NCBI GenBank assembly: GCA_002179805.1
Contig: NAVB01002199.1
Location: forward strand, 1-13,579
DNA length: 13,579 bases
Direction of reading: 5' to 3'
Source: Acanthamoeba lenticulata
Taxonomy: Eukaryota > Discosea > Longamoebia > Acanthamoebidae
Shown here: positions 1 to 10,089 of the stretch, piece after piece
Position numbering within the stretch: the first letter of the stretch is position 1
Layout of the letters: every line of letters starts with the position of its first letter
Program-made: the position numbers and the translations under genes
The notes under the pieces: model-generated
Database searches by the model: none
What the model was told of the DNA's origin: nothing
The model's input: the letters and a program-made list of their open reading frames with translations, nothing else

Positions 1-2076
1 ACGATGGCGGCGCAGGTGACAGAGTTGATGTCGCGAGGCTCCGTCTACGATCTGCTCCAGGGCAAGACGCCGCTCAGCTTCAAGCGCAAGATGCTCATCG
101 CCAAGCAGGCCGCGCTCGGCATGAACTGGTCTCTTGCCTCTCGTCTCGTTCTTTGCCAACCTGTATGCCTGCGCCTCACCAGGCCGGTGGCCATGCGGAC
201 ATGACAGGCTGCACTGCTCGGAGCCGCCGTTCATCCACCGAGACCTCAAGTCGGCCAATCTACTGGTAGACGACAACTGGACGGTCAAGGTCTCTGGTGC
301 GTTACTACCTCGCCTCGAGCCCATGTCGACACTCGACGGCTGACTGATGATGACTTCGTCGCCAACGCGCAGACTTTGGGCTGTCGCAGGTGAAGCTGGA
401 AAACGACCAGCAGCAGGACCCCACGGCCTACGCCGGGACGCCGCTCTGGATGGCACCAGAAGTGCTCCTCCGTCAGCCCTTTGACGAGAAGGCCGTACGG
501 CACACAACCCTCGTCTTGTTCTCTTTCTCCTTCTTTACAAGAGTGGAGCTGATCATTTAATTGGGTTTTGCGTGCAGGATGTGTACAGTTTTGGTCTGTT
601 GCTGTGGTACGATTGGGCTCCTGTTGCTCGGCAACCCCCGTTTGAAACAAACTAAACAACCCAACAAAAACCAGGGAATTGATCACGGAGCAAACGCCGT
701 TCCAGGCGATCAAGTCTCTCAAGCAGCTGGTGCAAGCCGTGTGCATGGAGCACCGACGGCCAGAGATCCCTGCCGATGTCAACGTCTGCCCGCCGACGCT
801 GCGACGTTTAATCCAGGCATGCTGGCAGCCAAACCCGCGCGAGCGCCCGTCTTTTGCCGAGATCTTGAGCGCCCTGGACGACGTCGTCGCCGAGGCTCTC
901 ATCGCCGACGTCACAGCGCGCCGCTTCTGGCGCGAGAAGTGCGTCGACAAGGTCAAGCTGCCCTGGAAGGCCTTTGCCGCCGCCTTTGCCTGTAAGCGCG
1001 CCCACCTTGACGTCCTTTCCTTGCAATGCCCGTGACGTGGGTGTGACATGAGCGCACACGCAAACGTACCAGCCTATGTGCACGAGAAGCAGTGCCCGTT
1101 TCTGCCGCTGACGCCCGAGTCCGAGCTCAAGCTGGCCTGCCTCAAGCAGCTCATCGGTGCGCTGTCTCGCCCCACGCCGGCTTCCTCGTCCTATTTTTTA
1201 TTATTCTTTTTCTAATTATTCTAAAATTATTTTGAAACAGCCAACAACTCGGACCAGGAGGTCTCTATTGAAGACTTTGCCTGGTGCGTGACGTGCTTCG
1301 GCCCCTGGTGCGTTCTCTCTTTCTTTATTTATTTTTGAATAATAATTGCAAGATTTAAATATATTTTCCTAATTGGCAGGGAGGACGAGTCGATCCTTAC
1401 CCGCATGGAGAACCTCCTCCGCAAGCCGTACGGCCACTTCTATTTTGTCTCTTCTCCTTCATTAGCATCAACTCTCATCAACGATATTTGATCATCACTA
1501 GGTGGTTCTTCGGGTTCCTCTCTGCCGATGAAGCCGAGAAAAAGCTCTCGCTTGCCCACAAGCGCGGTACCTTGCCTTCGTCTCTGGCCGATGATCGGCC
1601 CGTGTGTTCATTTTTTATGTTTATTTATTTCTTTTTCGCGCTTGCAGGCACCTTCCTGGTGCGCTTCAGCATGCAGGATCCCGGCAGCTACTCCATCAGC
1701 GTGCGAGACAGCGTCAAGGGCAAGACTATGGTCAAGCACTACCGCGTGCTCCACAAGCCCGGAGGACCTTACGTCATCGGCGGCAGCCAGTGCAGCACAC
1801 TAGTACGTGTTTTATACTTTAATTTATATTTTTATGTTATTTTTTTTAATTTGTTTTTCTGCTTTTGGTATTGTTGGAAGTCACCAACTGACTCTGAAAC
1901 TGTGAATTGATTATGTGCAGGAGGAAGTGGTGACCAAGTACAGCAAGGAGATGCGATTGAAGCGGCCATGTGACGGGTGGCCATACCGGTCCCTCTTCCC
2001 TGACCAATCAAGTGAAACTGACCTTCATGCTAAGCAAGAAGCAGTAAACAACTACGTTTCTGTTTCCTTCAATTGA
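1..2076 (+). CDS. Shk-like protein kinase with C-terminal SH2 domain (5' end missing)
   Basis: A TKL-type protein kinase joined to an SH2 domain, the architecture of the Dictyostelium Shk kinases. Exons inferred: up to 128 (this exon may begin at 16, after a possible acceptor at 14-15), 208-296, 373-494, 578-606, 675-991, 1073-1156, 1241-1307, 1380-1427, 1502-1566, 1648-1802, 1921-2076. The visible kinase begins at the hinge (VTELMSRGSVYDLL). It then shows HRDLKSANLL (catalytic loop; the K-S-A-N form suggests Ser/Thr or dual specificity), a DFG split by the intron at 297-372, GTPLWMAPE, DVYSFGLLLWE and a final RERPSF. The N-lobe (glycine loop, catalytic lysine) lies upstream of the window. 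After a linker with an FGPW motif comes SH2: WFFGFLSADEAEKKL, then FLVRFS with the phosphotyrosine-binding Arg, then SYSISVRD. Stop TGA is at 2074-2076. It probably acts in cytosolic phosphotyrosine signalling; substrate unknown. Confidence 0.88.
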
Positions 2077-2085
2077 TAAAATCAA

Positions 2086-2091
2086 AATAAA
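2086..2091 (+). terminator. Candidate polyadenylation signal of the Shk-like kinase gene
   Basis: AATAAA lies about 10 bases after the TGA stop in an A-rich stretch. The next gene's start codon is only 65 bases further on, so cleavage must be close. Its use as a signal is inferred. Confidence 0.4.
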
Positions 2092-2155
2092 ACCAAAAAA
2101 TACAAATACAAACACAAAAAATATAACCAATGGGGAAAAAAATGGGAACTTTTCA

Positions 2156-3125
2156 ATGAAACATTTGGCACACCTTCACCCAAGCCAAAAGGACAACAAC
2201 AGACGCCGAAGAAGGATGAAGAGGAATGAGCGAGTGTCCCCGCATGGAGGGGGTCGAGGTTTGGCTAGCGGTCACAAAGCAACGTACGTAGCTTCACCAG
2301 CTGTCACCACTGGTGCACCGGCCCCTCGGGGCGGACGAAGAGGAAGGCCAAATGCCCTGCCTGCAGCACCGGTGGAACGGGGGCGCGTCACCCCAGAGGA
2401 CCAGTGGACGGGCAAGGTGATCCGGATCATCTCCGGTGGCCAGACGGGAGCCGACCGGGCCGGGCTCGAAGCAGGTCGGCTGCTGGGGGTCGCCACGGGC
2501 GGCACGGCTCCGGCCAACTTTCTCACTGAGCAAGGTGAAGACTATCACCGGTTTCTGTCCTCGCTCGACCCGCGTTGCTTATGCGGTCATTGTTCATGCA
2601 GGGCCGGATCCGTCCTTGAAGCGCCTGTTCGGCCTGGTGGCTGACGGCAACCTCAGTTATGCTGCACGCACGCGCAAGGTACTGTACTCTCCTCAGCACT
2701 TTATGGATGACCAGAAGAGGAATATCAGTGCTGATAACGGTGATGGCCCCAAACAGAACGTGGATGATGCCGACGGCACCATCGCCTTCCGCCTGCACGA
2801 GGGCAACGGAACCGACAAGACCATCGGGTGGGCTCACCTGCGCCAGTGGACCTACGGGCCCGACCGCGGCCGCAGCCGCGACGACGGCTGGCGGCCGGTG
2901 TTGGTGATCGATGACGTGAGCGACGACCGCCTCGATGAGAATGTCGTGCTCATCCGCGACTGGGTCACGCGCAACAAGATCGCCATCATCAACATCGCTG
3001 GCCACCGCGAGACCACCAGCGGCATGGGCCAGGCCTACGCCGAACAAGTGACCAAGATCCTCCAGGCTGCGCTGGCCGACATGTGCGAGCCGGCTCCCTC
3101 CAAGTGGCCACGACCCAAGCCCTAA
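2156..3125 (+). CDS. SLOG-superfamily protein, 'putative molybdenum carrier' type (YpsA/YspA-related)
   Basis: Exons 2156-2534, 2602-2678 and 2757-3125 join in frame to 274 aa. After about 85 residues of basic, low-complexity sequence the Rossmann-like core begins: GKVIRIISGGQTGADRAG (glycine-rich loop, G94-G95-Q96-T97-G98). TGGTAPANFLTEQG follows, then YAARTRKNVDDADGTIAF, VLVIDD and a late INIAGHRETTSG. This order matches the bacterial family annotated as putative molybdenum carrier, now placed in the SLOG nucleotide/ligand-binding superfamily. Metal carriage is a family label from weak evidence, so the biochemical role should be treated as unknown. The start at 2156 is the first in-frame ATG, but Met21 (2216) could also serve, since nothing recognisable precedes the core. 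The last exon holds the whole C-terminal half. The gene begins 79 bases after the kinase stop on the same strand. Confidence 0.82.
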
Positions 3126-3405
3126 GGCCTTGTCTCTCTTTGGCCGTGGGTTGGAGTGTTGATCCCCTGCAGCGCTGCTTTCGCCGGGAGTTGAGTTGAG
3201 GAGTTACGGAGATGACGTGTGCGGCCACCTTAGCTGTAAAATGGCGCGTTTCCGCCGGGCCAGACGCCGAGCAAGCCTTGCTGTTGTTGCTGTGTGCGGC
3301 TTTTTCGTCTTCGGTTCAGCTCTCGCGGATCGATCGCAACACGATCTGAGGCCCTTAGTGTCCTCATCCAGTTCTCCTTGATCCTCCCCACACAGCAATC
3401 GCGAA
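3126..3405 (+). other. Intergenic stretch between the SLOG gene and the ABCG gene
   Basis: This 280-base stretch is GC-rich like the coding DNA, and I see no conserved protein motif in it. It should contain the 3' UTR of the upstream gene and the promoter and 5' UTR of the transporter. A 61-codon frame (3196-3381) has a signal-anchor-like hydrophobic run (VAVCGFFVFGSALA), but it stops 25 bases before the ABCG start and matches nothing I recognise. Confidence 0.5.
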
Positions 3406-6400
3406 ATGGATCCGCACGTTCTGGGCGAAGATGAACATGACGAACATGAACTGGTTCCGATGAGGTCCTCCTCTGCCGAATTCGGTGTCGAGCACGTCGA
3501 ATATGAAGATGATGAGCACACCGTGGGCGCGTCTGCTCTGGACACCACCCAACCCGCGTCTGCCTCCTTGCCCACGACGCGCGGATCAGCGATTGATTTC
3601 AACCACGTTAACGTCTACATTCCGCCGTCCTTCTTCTCCAAGGCCGCCCCCAAGCACATCCTTCACGACATCACTGGTCGCCTTCAGGTCCTCCTCTCCT
3701 GCATTTTCTTGTTCTCAAAATAACGTTCTTGATTTTCATTTAACGTCTTCTAACGCGCTTGATTATATTGTGCAGGCCCCGGCCATGGTGGCGGTGCTGG
3801 GTCCCTCTGGTGGCGGTAAGACGACCTTCATCAGGTACCGAGCGCCCATCCATAATCTTCACTCGCGCATTATCTCTTACAATCCCCTTCGCACACCTCC
3901 TTCAATCGTAGAACGATTTCAGGACACGCCGACCACTCGACCTACAACATCAGAGGCTCCGTCGTGGTCGATGGCCAGCCTCTCACGCCCAAACTCGCTC
4001 GGTACTTCTCCTCTTCTTGTCTTTGCTGCGTGTGGCCTGTGCGCTGACCCACGATGGTTATCATGTGCTTTGCCAAAACAGTGAATTTGGCTACGTGCTG
4101 CAGCACGAGAAGCTGCACCCGAACCTGACCGTGTGGGAGGCTCTCATGTTCTCTGCCCTGCTCGGCCTGCCACGGACGCTCTCCTACCAGGAGAAGAAGC
4201 AGCGCGTCAAGCAGGTCCTCCGCGCTACGGGCCTGCTCAAGGTCAAGAAATCGATGATCGGTGACACTGAGGAGGGCCTCTCTGGCGGCGAGCGTCGTCG
4301 CCTCGCCATCGGCATTGAGCTCCTCAAGAACTCGAGTACGTCTTTTCCTTTATCTTCTTCTTCTTATTCTTCTTCATTATTCTTATCGTATCTACCTGCC
4401 GTTTGCTGCAGAGGTCCTTTTCCTGGACGAGCCCACGTCGGGCCTCGACGCCCACTCAGCCTACTACGTGATGGAGCTCCTGCGCGACCTGGCCATGGAC
4501 AACCGCTTGGTTGTGACCTCTATCCACCAGCCGCGCGAGGAGATTTTCCAGATGTTTACCCACGTCATGCTCTTCTACGAGGGCCAGATGCTCTTCCTTG
4601 GCACCCAGTCCCAGCTTCGTGCCTTCTTTACCCTCCACGGCCTCGTCGTGCCCAAGGGCATGTCCTCGGCCGATTACATGGGTCCGCCCTCTTTCATTTT
4701 TATTTTTATTTTTATTTTTATTTATTTTATTTTGTATTGTTTGCTATTTTATTTTGTTTATTGTTTATTATTTTTATTTATTATTCATGTAAAGGTAGCT
4801 GACGCTCGAGGGACGTGAACAGTGGACTTGGCGTGTCGCGGCGAGTTCCCAGAGTGGGACCCGAGCGACCTGCCACACGAGGGCGAGGACGAGGCGTCCC
4901 GCGAGCCGTCGTTTGGAGGCGAGCTCGAGAGCCACGCGTCGGGCTTTGTCGAGGCCGACCTCAGGCTCTCTGGCGGCGCCCCTGGCGCCGGCGTCAAAGG
5001 CGCGTCGGGCAAGGGCAAGGCCTACAGCAAGCTCAAGGAGGACAAGGCGGCCCTGACCAGCGGCGGCGATGACGTCGAAGACAACTTCCTCAACGACGAC
5101 TTTGTTGACGACAGTCAACAAGGCGCTTCTATAGGTACGCGCTTCCTTGTCCTGTTCGTGTGGGTGGATGGCGATGATGATCAAAAAGAAGAGCAGAAGC
5201 TAAGAGTTGTTGTGATCACAGGCATGCAGTTCCTGGTACTTATGTACCGAAGCATCCTCATCAACCTGCGCGACGGCGCCAACTGCTGGATGCTCCTCAT
5301 CATCGGTGCGTCTCTCTCCTCCTTCATCTTTCCTTCTTCTTCCGTCGTCGTCTTCATCTTTCTCACCCAACCGCGTGTGTTCGTAGGTGCGGCGGTGGCC
5401 ACGGTGGCGGCCCTCATGTTCAACTACATCAAGTCGTCGGACTTCCTCTTCCTGCGCAATGCTTACTTCCTCGGCTGCTTCTATGTCGTCGATCTCCCAT
5501 CCTTCTCGCTCCATCGCTGGTTCACCGACATCGAGTTCTTCCGGTACTTTTTATTTACTTTTATTTGTTTTACTTTAATCGTAATAATCCTAAATTTTTA
5601 TGTATTTCTTTCTTAATGGCCAGACATGAATTGAACAACGGATACTATCGGTTGTTGCCGCTGTTCATCGCCGAGACGCTGGTGACGGACCTGCTCAAGT
5701 ACTTCTTCATCGCACTCACCTTCTCGTCGATCTTCTACCCGATCGTTCCCTTCGACCACTCGATTGAGGGCTGGCTCTACGCCTTCATCATCTACTACCT
5801 CGGCGCACAGTGCTTCATCTCCATCGCACGTCTCCTCACCTGCACCCTAGTCTGGGACGAGTCCTACTCGCACAGGTACCACATGAAGAAGAAGAAGAAG
5901 AAGGTGATGATGAAGATGATGGTGGCTGACAGTTGTGTGTGTGTGTGTGTGTGCAGCGCGTACGGCTTCTGCGGCGTGGTGATCGGCCTGACGTGCGGCG
6001 TGTTGGTGCTGCCGAACGACCTGCCTCCTGTATACAACTGGGCCTACCTTGTCAATCCGATGTCCTACATGATCAACGGCCTCACGCTCCACGAGTTCAA
6101 AGACCGCCTCACAGGAGAGGTAGATTCCTCCAGCCCCAAGGGTTAAAGAGCTCTTCATGTGGTGGCTGACATTCGCTTTCTTCATCAGGATGCCGACAAG
6201 CTGAAAGAGCTTTGGCCGCAGAACCCCTGGCACAATGTCATCATCGTGTTCTGCTACTACCTCTGTACGTGAGGGTGATTGATGGACTGATTGCTTTTTA
6301 CGTTTTAGTTACATTGGTTCTGATGTCGTTGCATGCAATTGCGTGCAGTCCTGCGTGCCGTGATCTTCCTGTCCATGTATTGGATCAGGCGGAACCGCCC

Positions 6401-6461
6401 GTCTTTGTCCTACTACGTCAAGCGCCTCTTTGGCAGCCGGGCCAAGCCTGTCTACCACTGA
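3406..6461 (+). CDS. ABC transporter, ABCG (White) subfamily half transporter
   Basis: ATP-driven membrane exporter; ABCG half transporters usually dimerise and move lipids, sterols or hydrophobic compounds. Exons: 3406-3687, 3776-3834, 3912-4001, 4082-4335, 4412-4681, 4823-5134, 5222-5305, 5387-5543, 5624-5875, 5957-6119, 6189-6264, 6349-6461, giving 703 aa in phase. Order is nucleotide-binding domain first, then membrane domain, as in ABCG. Walker A GPSGGGKTT (residues 103-111), Q-loop region YVLQHEKLHP, signature LSGGE (210-214), Walker B VLFLDEP (230-236) and H-loop His267 (SIHQPR) are all intact, so ATPase activity is expected. Exon 6 encodes an acidic, low-complexity linker of about 100 residues before the first membrane helix. 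Hydrophobic segments follow in exons 7-10 and 12, including YYRLLPLFIAETLV and the family-typical NPMSYMINGL. The 5' start is the first ATG of a long open exon. Substrate cannot be told. Confidence 0.93.
4697..4785 (+). repeat. T-rich low-complexity tract inside ABCG intron 5
   Basis: Imperfect repeats of TTTTTA and TTTA fill most of the 141-base intron 4682-4822, which makes it the longest intron of this gene. The tract reads as open frame on the plus strand only because it lacks stops. It has no coding value. Confidence 0.8.
5885..5953 (+). repeat. Microsatellites (GAA/AAG)n and (GT)n inside ABCG intron 9
   Basis: A GAA/AAG triplet run at 5885-5903 and a GT dinucleotide run at about 5934-5953 sit in the intron 5876-5956. 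The GT run abuts the acceptor (ends GTGCAG), where a pyrimidine tract would be expected, so acceptor strength may vary with repeat length. Confidence 0.75.
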
Positions 6462-7016
6462 CACAAGAAGAGGGAGAGAGAACTTCAGCTACCACGAGAG
6501 CGGACGAAGAGCCGTGACTGGGTCGACACAAATCACTCGACGCTTTTTCCGTTTTGTGGTATTCAGTCAAGAATGAAAAGCATGCTCTGCTGGGCGGAGC
6601 AGCATTCCCAACCACATTCTTTAGCGTAGGAAAAGGAGATCTGGGGAAAAAGGTACGTTTCGGTGTTGGGGCCAGTTCGGTGAACGTTGTTGACGGAAGA
6701 CACCTGCCCGGCTGCAGCGAAGGGTTTGCCTTCTTCGATCTCTTCCTTCCAGGCGACCCTCTTCGTGACGACGCGCTCTTTTTATCTCTCTGAACGGTAT
6801 GCGCTGAAGTTCTCTCTCCCTCTTCTTCTTGTGTTATCGTCGACCTGCTCTCATCTAGAATAGAACATTATTTTTGAATAATTATTTTCTTGACCTTTTT
6901 TGTAGATTCGAGAGCAAGGGGCCTCTTCGGTGAAGCTAATCCCACCACAACCAACACAAGGCCTAACGGCTAGCCCGCTCGATTGAACATTAGAAATAGA
7001 TATATATAGCGCGCGA
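6462..7016 (+). other. Intergenic region with promoter of the STAT-like gene and a possible 5' UTR intron
   Basis: This 555-base stretch has no recognisable protein. A possible noncoding intron is 6797-6905: GTATGC donor, T-rich tail ending TTTTTTGTAG. If real, the STAT-like mRNA would have a spliced leader exon beginning upstream of 6797. A 79-codon open frame at 6554-6793 starts with GTG and shows no family motif. Confidence 0.4.
7001..7008 (+). promoter_or_regulatory. TATA-like element just before the STAT-like start codon
   Basis: TATATATA ends 8 bases before the ATG at 7017. If it acted as a TATA box with usual spacing, transcription would begin about at or after that ATG. It may therefore be only an AT-rich 5' UTR stretch, or the true first exon may differ. 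Confidence 0.3.
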
Positions 7017-9815
7017 ATGTCAGCTTCCCGCAAGCACAAAGCGACATCAGAGTCGCCCGAGGATGACGGCTCCCCTCCCTCTTCACCCTCTCCCTCATCA
7101 ACATCGCCTTCCAAAACAACGACCAACAAGAAGCGACGACTAGAAGAATCTGCCTCAGCCCCTTCTACATTCCCGCATCCATTTCCGCCACATGTGCTCC
7201 AACATTCGCATCACGGGGGCGATTTGGGCGAATCGCTCCGGTTCTCGCAGGTGGCGCGCCTCCTCGACGCCTCAGCCGAGGACAGTGGTCTTGGCCTCGG
7301 CCACTCTTCAGGTCTGGGGTTGGGCCACTCCACATCGGGCCTCGGCAACTCCACGGACTCCTCCTTCTGGAAGATGCTGTACGCCGCCCTCCTCAACACA
7401 AATTCCAAACAACAATCTTGTTGACGCGGTAGCGTGTAATCGGCATTGTAGGGAGACCGAGGAACCGTCTGAAGTGGCAAAACAAATGAGCCAGACCGCA
7501 GAGCTGCAACAACAGCTGCTCAAGACGGCCCATCTCCTCCGATCTTCCCAAGATGGGACTGATGGGAGCAATGCGGGTCAAACTCACCCAGACGGCCTCT
7601 TTGCCGGCGCTGGAGGCCACCACCAGGCGCTGCCCTCGCTCTCGCAGTCGCAGATCATGAGCGCGCTCATGGGCTCGGCCTCGGCCAGCGAGCTGCTGGG
7701 CGGGGAGAGCGGCGGAGATTACCCACCACTGTCGGCCTCGACCCACGCGCTCCTCAACTTTATCAAGCAAGAGGGCGTCACCGCCACCGCTGGCGGCTCG
7801 GGTCTCCCGCCGCCCCCAGTGACCGCCAGCTCGGCGGGCCTGACCTCGCCCGCGCCCCTGCCCACCACGTCGCTGTCTTCGCTGTCGCCTTCGGCCGTGT
7901 TCTCGTCGCCCACCGCGGCTACCTCGCCCAAGAAGGCCACCGGCGGCCGCAAGTCGCCCGCTCGCGCTCGCTCGCCCGCGCTCGGCGGCGCCTCTTCCTC
8001 ATCGTCCTCTTCCTCGTCGTCATCGTCCTCCTCCGTGTCGACGTCGCCGTCGCCCGCGTCGGCGACCAACGGCGGCCCGCACTCGGCCGCGGCCGCCGCG
8101 GCAGCCGTGGCGGCGGCAGCAGCAGCGGCGGGCCTGAGCGACGGAAGCGCGGCGGCGGTGCTGCTGGCGCAGCTGGCGGCCGTGGAGGAGAACATCGACA
8201 ACCAGCTCAAGGCGATGAAGTTCCAGCAGTGCGATGTGATCGACGCACCGGTGCACAACCGGGCCGAGTCCGAGCGCCTGGTCAAGGCGCAGGCCGACGT
8301 GCGCAAGCAGATCGAGCAGGCCGTCCAGCGGCTCGAGCAGCTCAACGACACGCACATCCTGACGGCGACCGACGCCTACCGGCTCGTGTGCCTGACCGAC
8401 GCCTTTGGCCTCCACGCCCGGCGGCTGCGGCTGTACCAGGAGGAGCTCTTCCAGGCCCAGAGCAACCCGGGCCAGCCGGTCAAGCCCACGGCCGCATTGG
8501 TCATCACGCGACAGCCGTTCCCGTGCACGGTCAAGCAGTCCAAGTCGGTGGACGATCCGGTCGACGTCGTGCTCATCACCGGCGCCAAGGCCGAGATCCA
8601 GGCGCTGGGCCAGGTCAAGGCCGAGCTGATCAACGAGGACTACAACCCGATCTCCAAGAAGAAGAACTCGTCGCCGGCCATCCAGAACGCGGCCGAGACG
8701 ATGGACGACTCGCTCATGGTCACCTTCAAGCGCCTCATCTTCCCCCACGGCTCGCGCGTCAAGTCAGTCAACATGCGCTTCGCGCAGGAAGTGACCATGA
8801 ACGGCGTCTCGCTGCGCCTCCTGTCCGAGCCCACCAAGCCCTTCATCGTCATGACCAACCACGGCCAGCGCTCGACCACGGAGGGCAAGCTCCTCAAGAA
8901 GCACACGTTCGCCAACCGGTCCGAGATCCCGTGGCCGGCCTTTGCCAACGCCATGCAGATCCACTACATCCGGGCCACCAAGCAGGACCCCAAGAAGCCC
9001 GTCCGCCCGCTCTCCAACAAGGACATCGAGTACCTCCACCTGACCAAGTTCAACGGCAAGCTCAGCATCAACCAGGAGGACTATGACCAGTTCTGGGCCT
9101 GGTTTGGCACCATCCTCTACAAGATCCGCAACCACCAGAAGCACATCCTCCCCATGTGGATCAAAGGTCCCTCCTTCTTTTCCTTTTTGTTTTATTTGAT
9201 TCTTCATATCTTTTGTATTTTAATATTTTAAAAACATAATTTTAATTTTTTAATTTTTTTTAAAATTGTGAGCCGTTCAGCTGAATTTTGTGGATTTTGT
9301 GGACACAGGCTTGATTTACGGGTTCTTGTCGCGCGAGGACTCGGATCGGCTGCTGCTGACGCAGGGCGCGCTGCCGGGCTCGTTCCTCATCCGGTTTAGC
9401 GACCGCTGCGCGGGCCAGTTTGTCGTCGTCTACGTCACCACCTCGCAGAACAGCAAGAAGGCCGCCGTCGTGGGCGGCGAGAACGGGGCCGCGGCCGGCG
9501 ACGACCGCGAGGTCAAGCACTACCTGATCAACCCCGAGGACATCGAGAAGAAGAGCACTCTGCCCGACTTCCTGCGCGACTGCGAGAACCTGTGGTTCCT
9601 CCTTCAAGTCGTGCGCGATCCCGAGACCGGCGTAGTACGTCTTCTTCTTCTTCCTCTCTCTGGCCAAGTCTCGACCGTCATCGCCAAGAGGCTAACAACG
9701 TGGACGACAACAGGTGAGCCTGAGGCCGAAGAACAAGGACGAGCTGCTAGCCTCCTTCTACTCGCGCGAGAAGTCGCAGACGCTGCTTCTCGGCTACGAC
9801 AACCGCCAGCCCTGA
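7017..9815 (+). CDS. STAT-like transcription factor (Dictyostelium STAT type)
   Basis: Exons 7017-7378, 7452-9166, 9309-9634 and 9714-9815 give 834 aa. Such proteins dimerise through SH2-phosphotyrosine contacts and bind DNA. The N-terminal third is low complexity and holds a basic KKRR likely to be a nuclear signal, glutamine-rich QQQLL, 14 serines in a row (residues 302-315) and an alanine tract (333-346). About residues 365-450 form a coiled coil (ERLVKAQADVRKQIEQAVQR). The DNA-binding core and linker follow, with TFKRLIFPHGSRVKSV, SEPTKPFIVMTN and WFGTILYKIR. SH2 starts near 694 (LIYGFLSRE) and holds the binding Arg721 in FLIRFS. It carries an Ala/Gly-rich insert near residues 735-755. 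Tyr829, five residues from the end in LLLGYDNRQP, is the likely activating phosphosite. The first intron rests on frame: joining 7378 to 7452 links two frames by a 73-base intron. Confidence 0.9.
7284..7351 (+). repeat. Short tandem protein repeat in the STAT-like N-terminus
   Basis: Two near-identical units coding SGLGLGHS and a third degenerate unit (TSGLGNS) stand in tandem in exon 1. The region is presumably disordered, and repeat number may vary between strains. Confidence 0.7.
7993..8127 (+). repeat. Poly-Ser and poly-Ala tracts in the STAT-like gene
   Basis: Bases 7993-8034 encode 14 consecutive serines with mixed TCN codons. Bases 8086-8127 encode 13 alanines broken by one valine. 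Mixed codons suggest selection or old age rather than a fresh triplet expansion. Confidence 0.9.
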
Positions 9816-9910
9816 TGGATGATGATGATGATTGTGAGGACGATACAGCGAACGGGTCAGAGGCGAGACAAGGACGAAAACAACAACAAGAACGTGAAAA
9901 GCCCCCCACA

Positions 9911-9954
9911 GTGAGAGAGAGAGAGACAGAGAGACAGAGAGAAAGAGAGAGAGG
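9911..9954 (+). repeat. GA-rich simple repeat in the STAT/SHFL-like tail-to-tail spacer
   Basis: A GAGA/GACA purine run of about 44 bases lies 95 bases after the STAT-like stop. The surrounding 274-base spacer (9816-10089) separates two convergent genes and must hold both 3' ends. I see no gene in it. Confidence 0.85.
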
Positions 9955-10028
9955 AAACGAGAAGAGAACAACGTGTACGGCCAAACATGCACACCTGTAC
10001 AGGTAGTCGGTCGGTGATGGCCAACATC

Positions 10029-10034
10029 TTTATT
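10029..10034 (-). terminator. Candidate polyadenylation signal of the SHFL-like gene
   Basis: TTTATT on the plus strand is AATAAA on the minus strand, 55 bases beyond the TAG stop of the minus-strand gene. Use is inferred from sequence and position only. Confidence 0.4.
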
Positions 10035-10089
10035 TTTCTTGAAGAGTTCTGTTGGACGAGCTTCCAAGCACCTGGACCTTTTATTCTGT

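Noticed and set aside
285..1049. 254-codon minus-strand frame opposite the kinase
   Set aside because: The plus strand here splices into kinase motifs DFG, APE and the C-lobe; the minus frame shows no family feature.
3835..3921. Acceptor at 3920-3921 for ABCG intron 2
   Set aside because: It puts the following exon out of frame. The AG at 3910-3911 keeps the phase and gives a continuous ABCG reading.
6554..6793. 79-codon plus-strand frame between ABCG and STAT-like genes
   Set aside because: It starts with GTG, has no recognisable domain and lies where UTR and promoter sequence are expected.
7420..7451. Short 32-base intron as an explanation for the frame change in the STAT-like exon 1
   Set aside because: Far shorter than all other introns in the window; the 73-base intron 7379-7451 with a GTACG donor restores the frame with a normal size.
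8020..8748. 242-codon minus-strand frame opposite the STAT-like gene, and the 285-codon plus frame at 8229-9086
   Set aside because: Both are shadows of GC-rich coding DNA: low-complexity Arg/Leu/Val- or Ala/Gln/Arg-rich translations without motifs, while the STAT-like frame carries clear domain motifs across the same bases.
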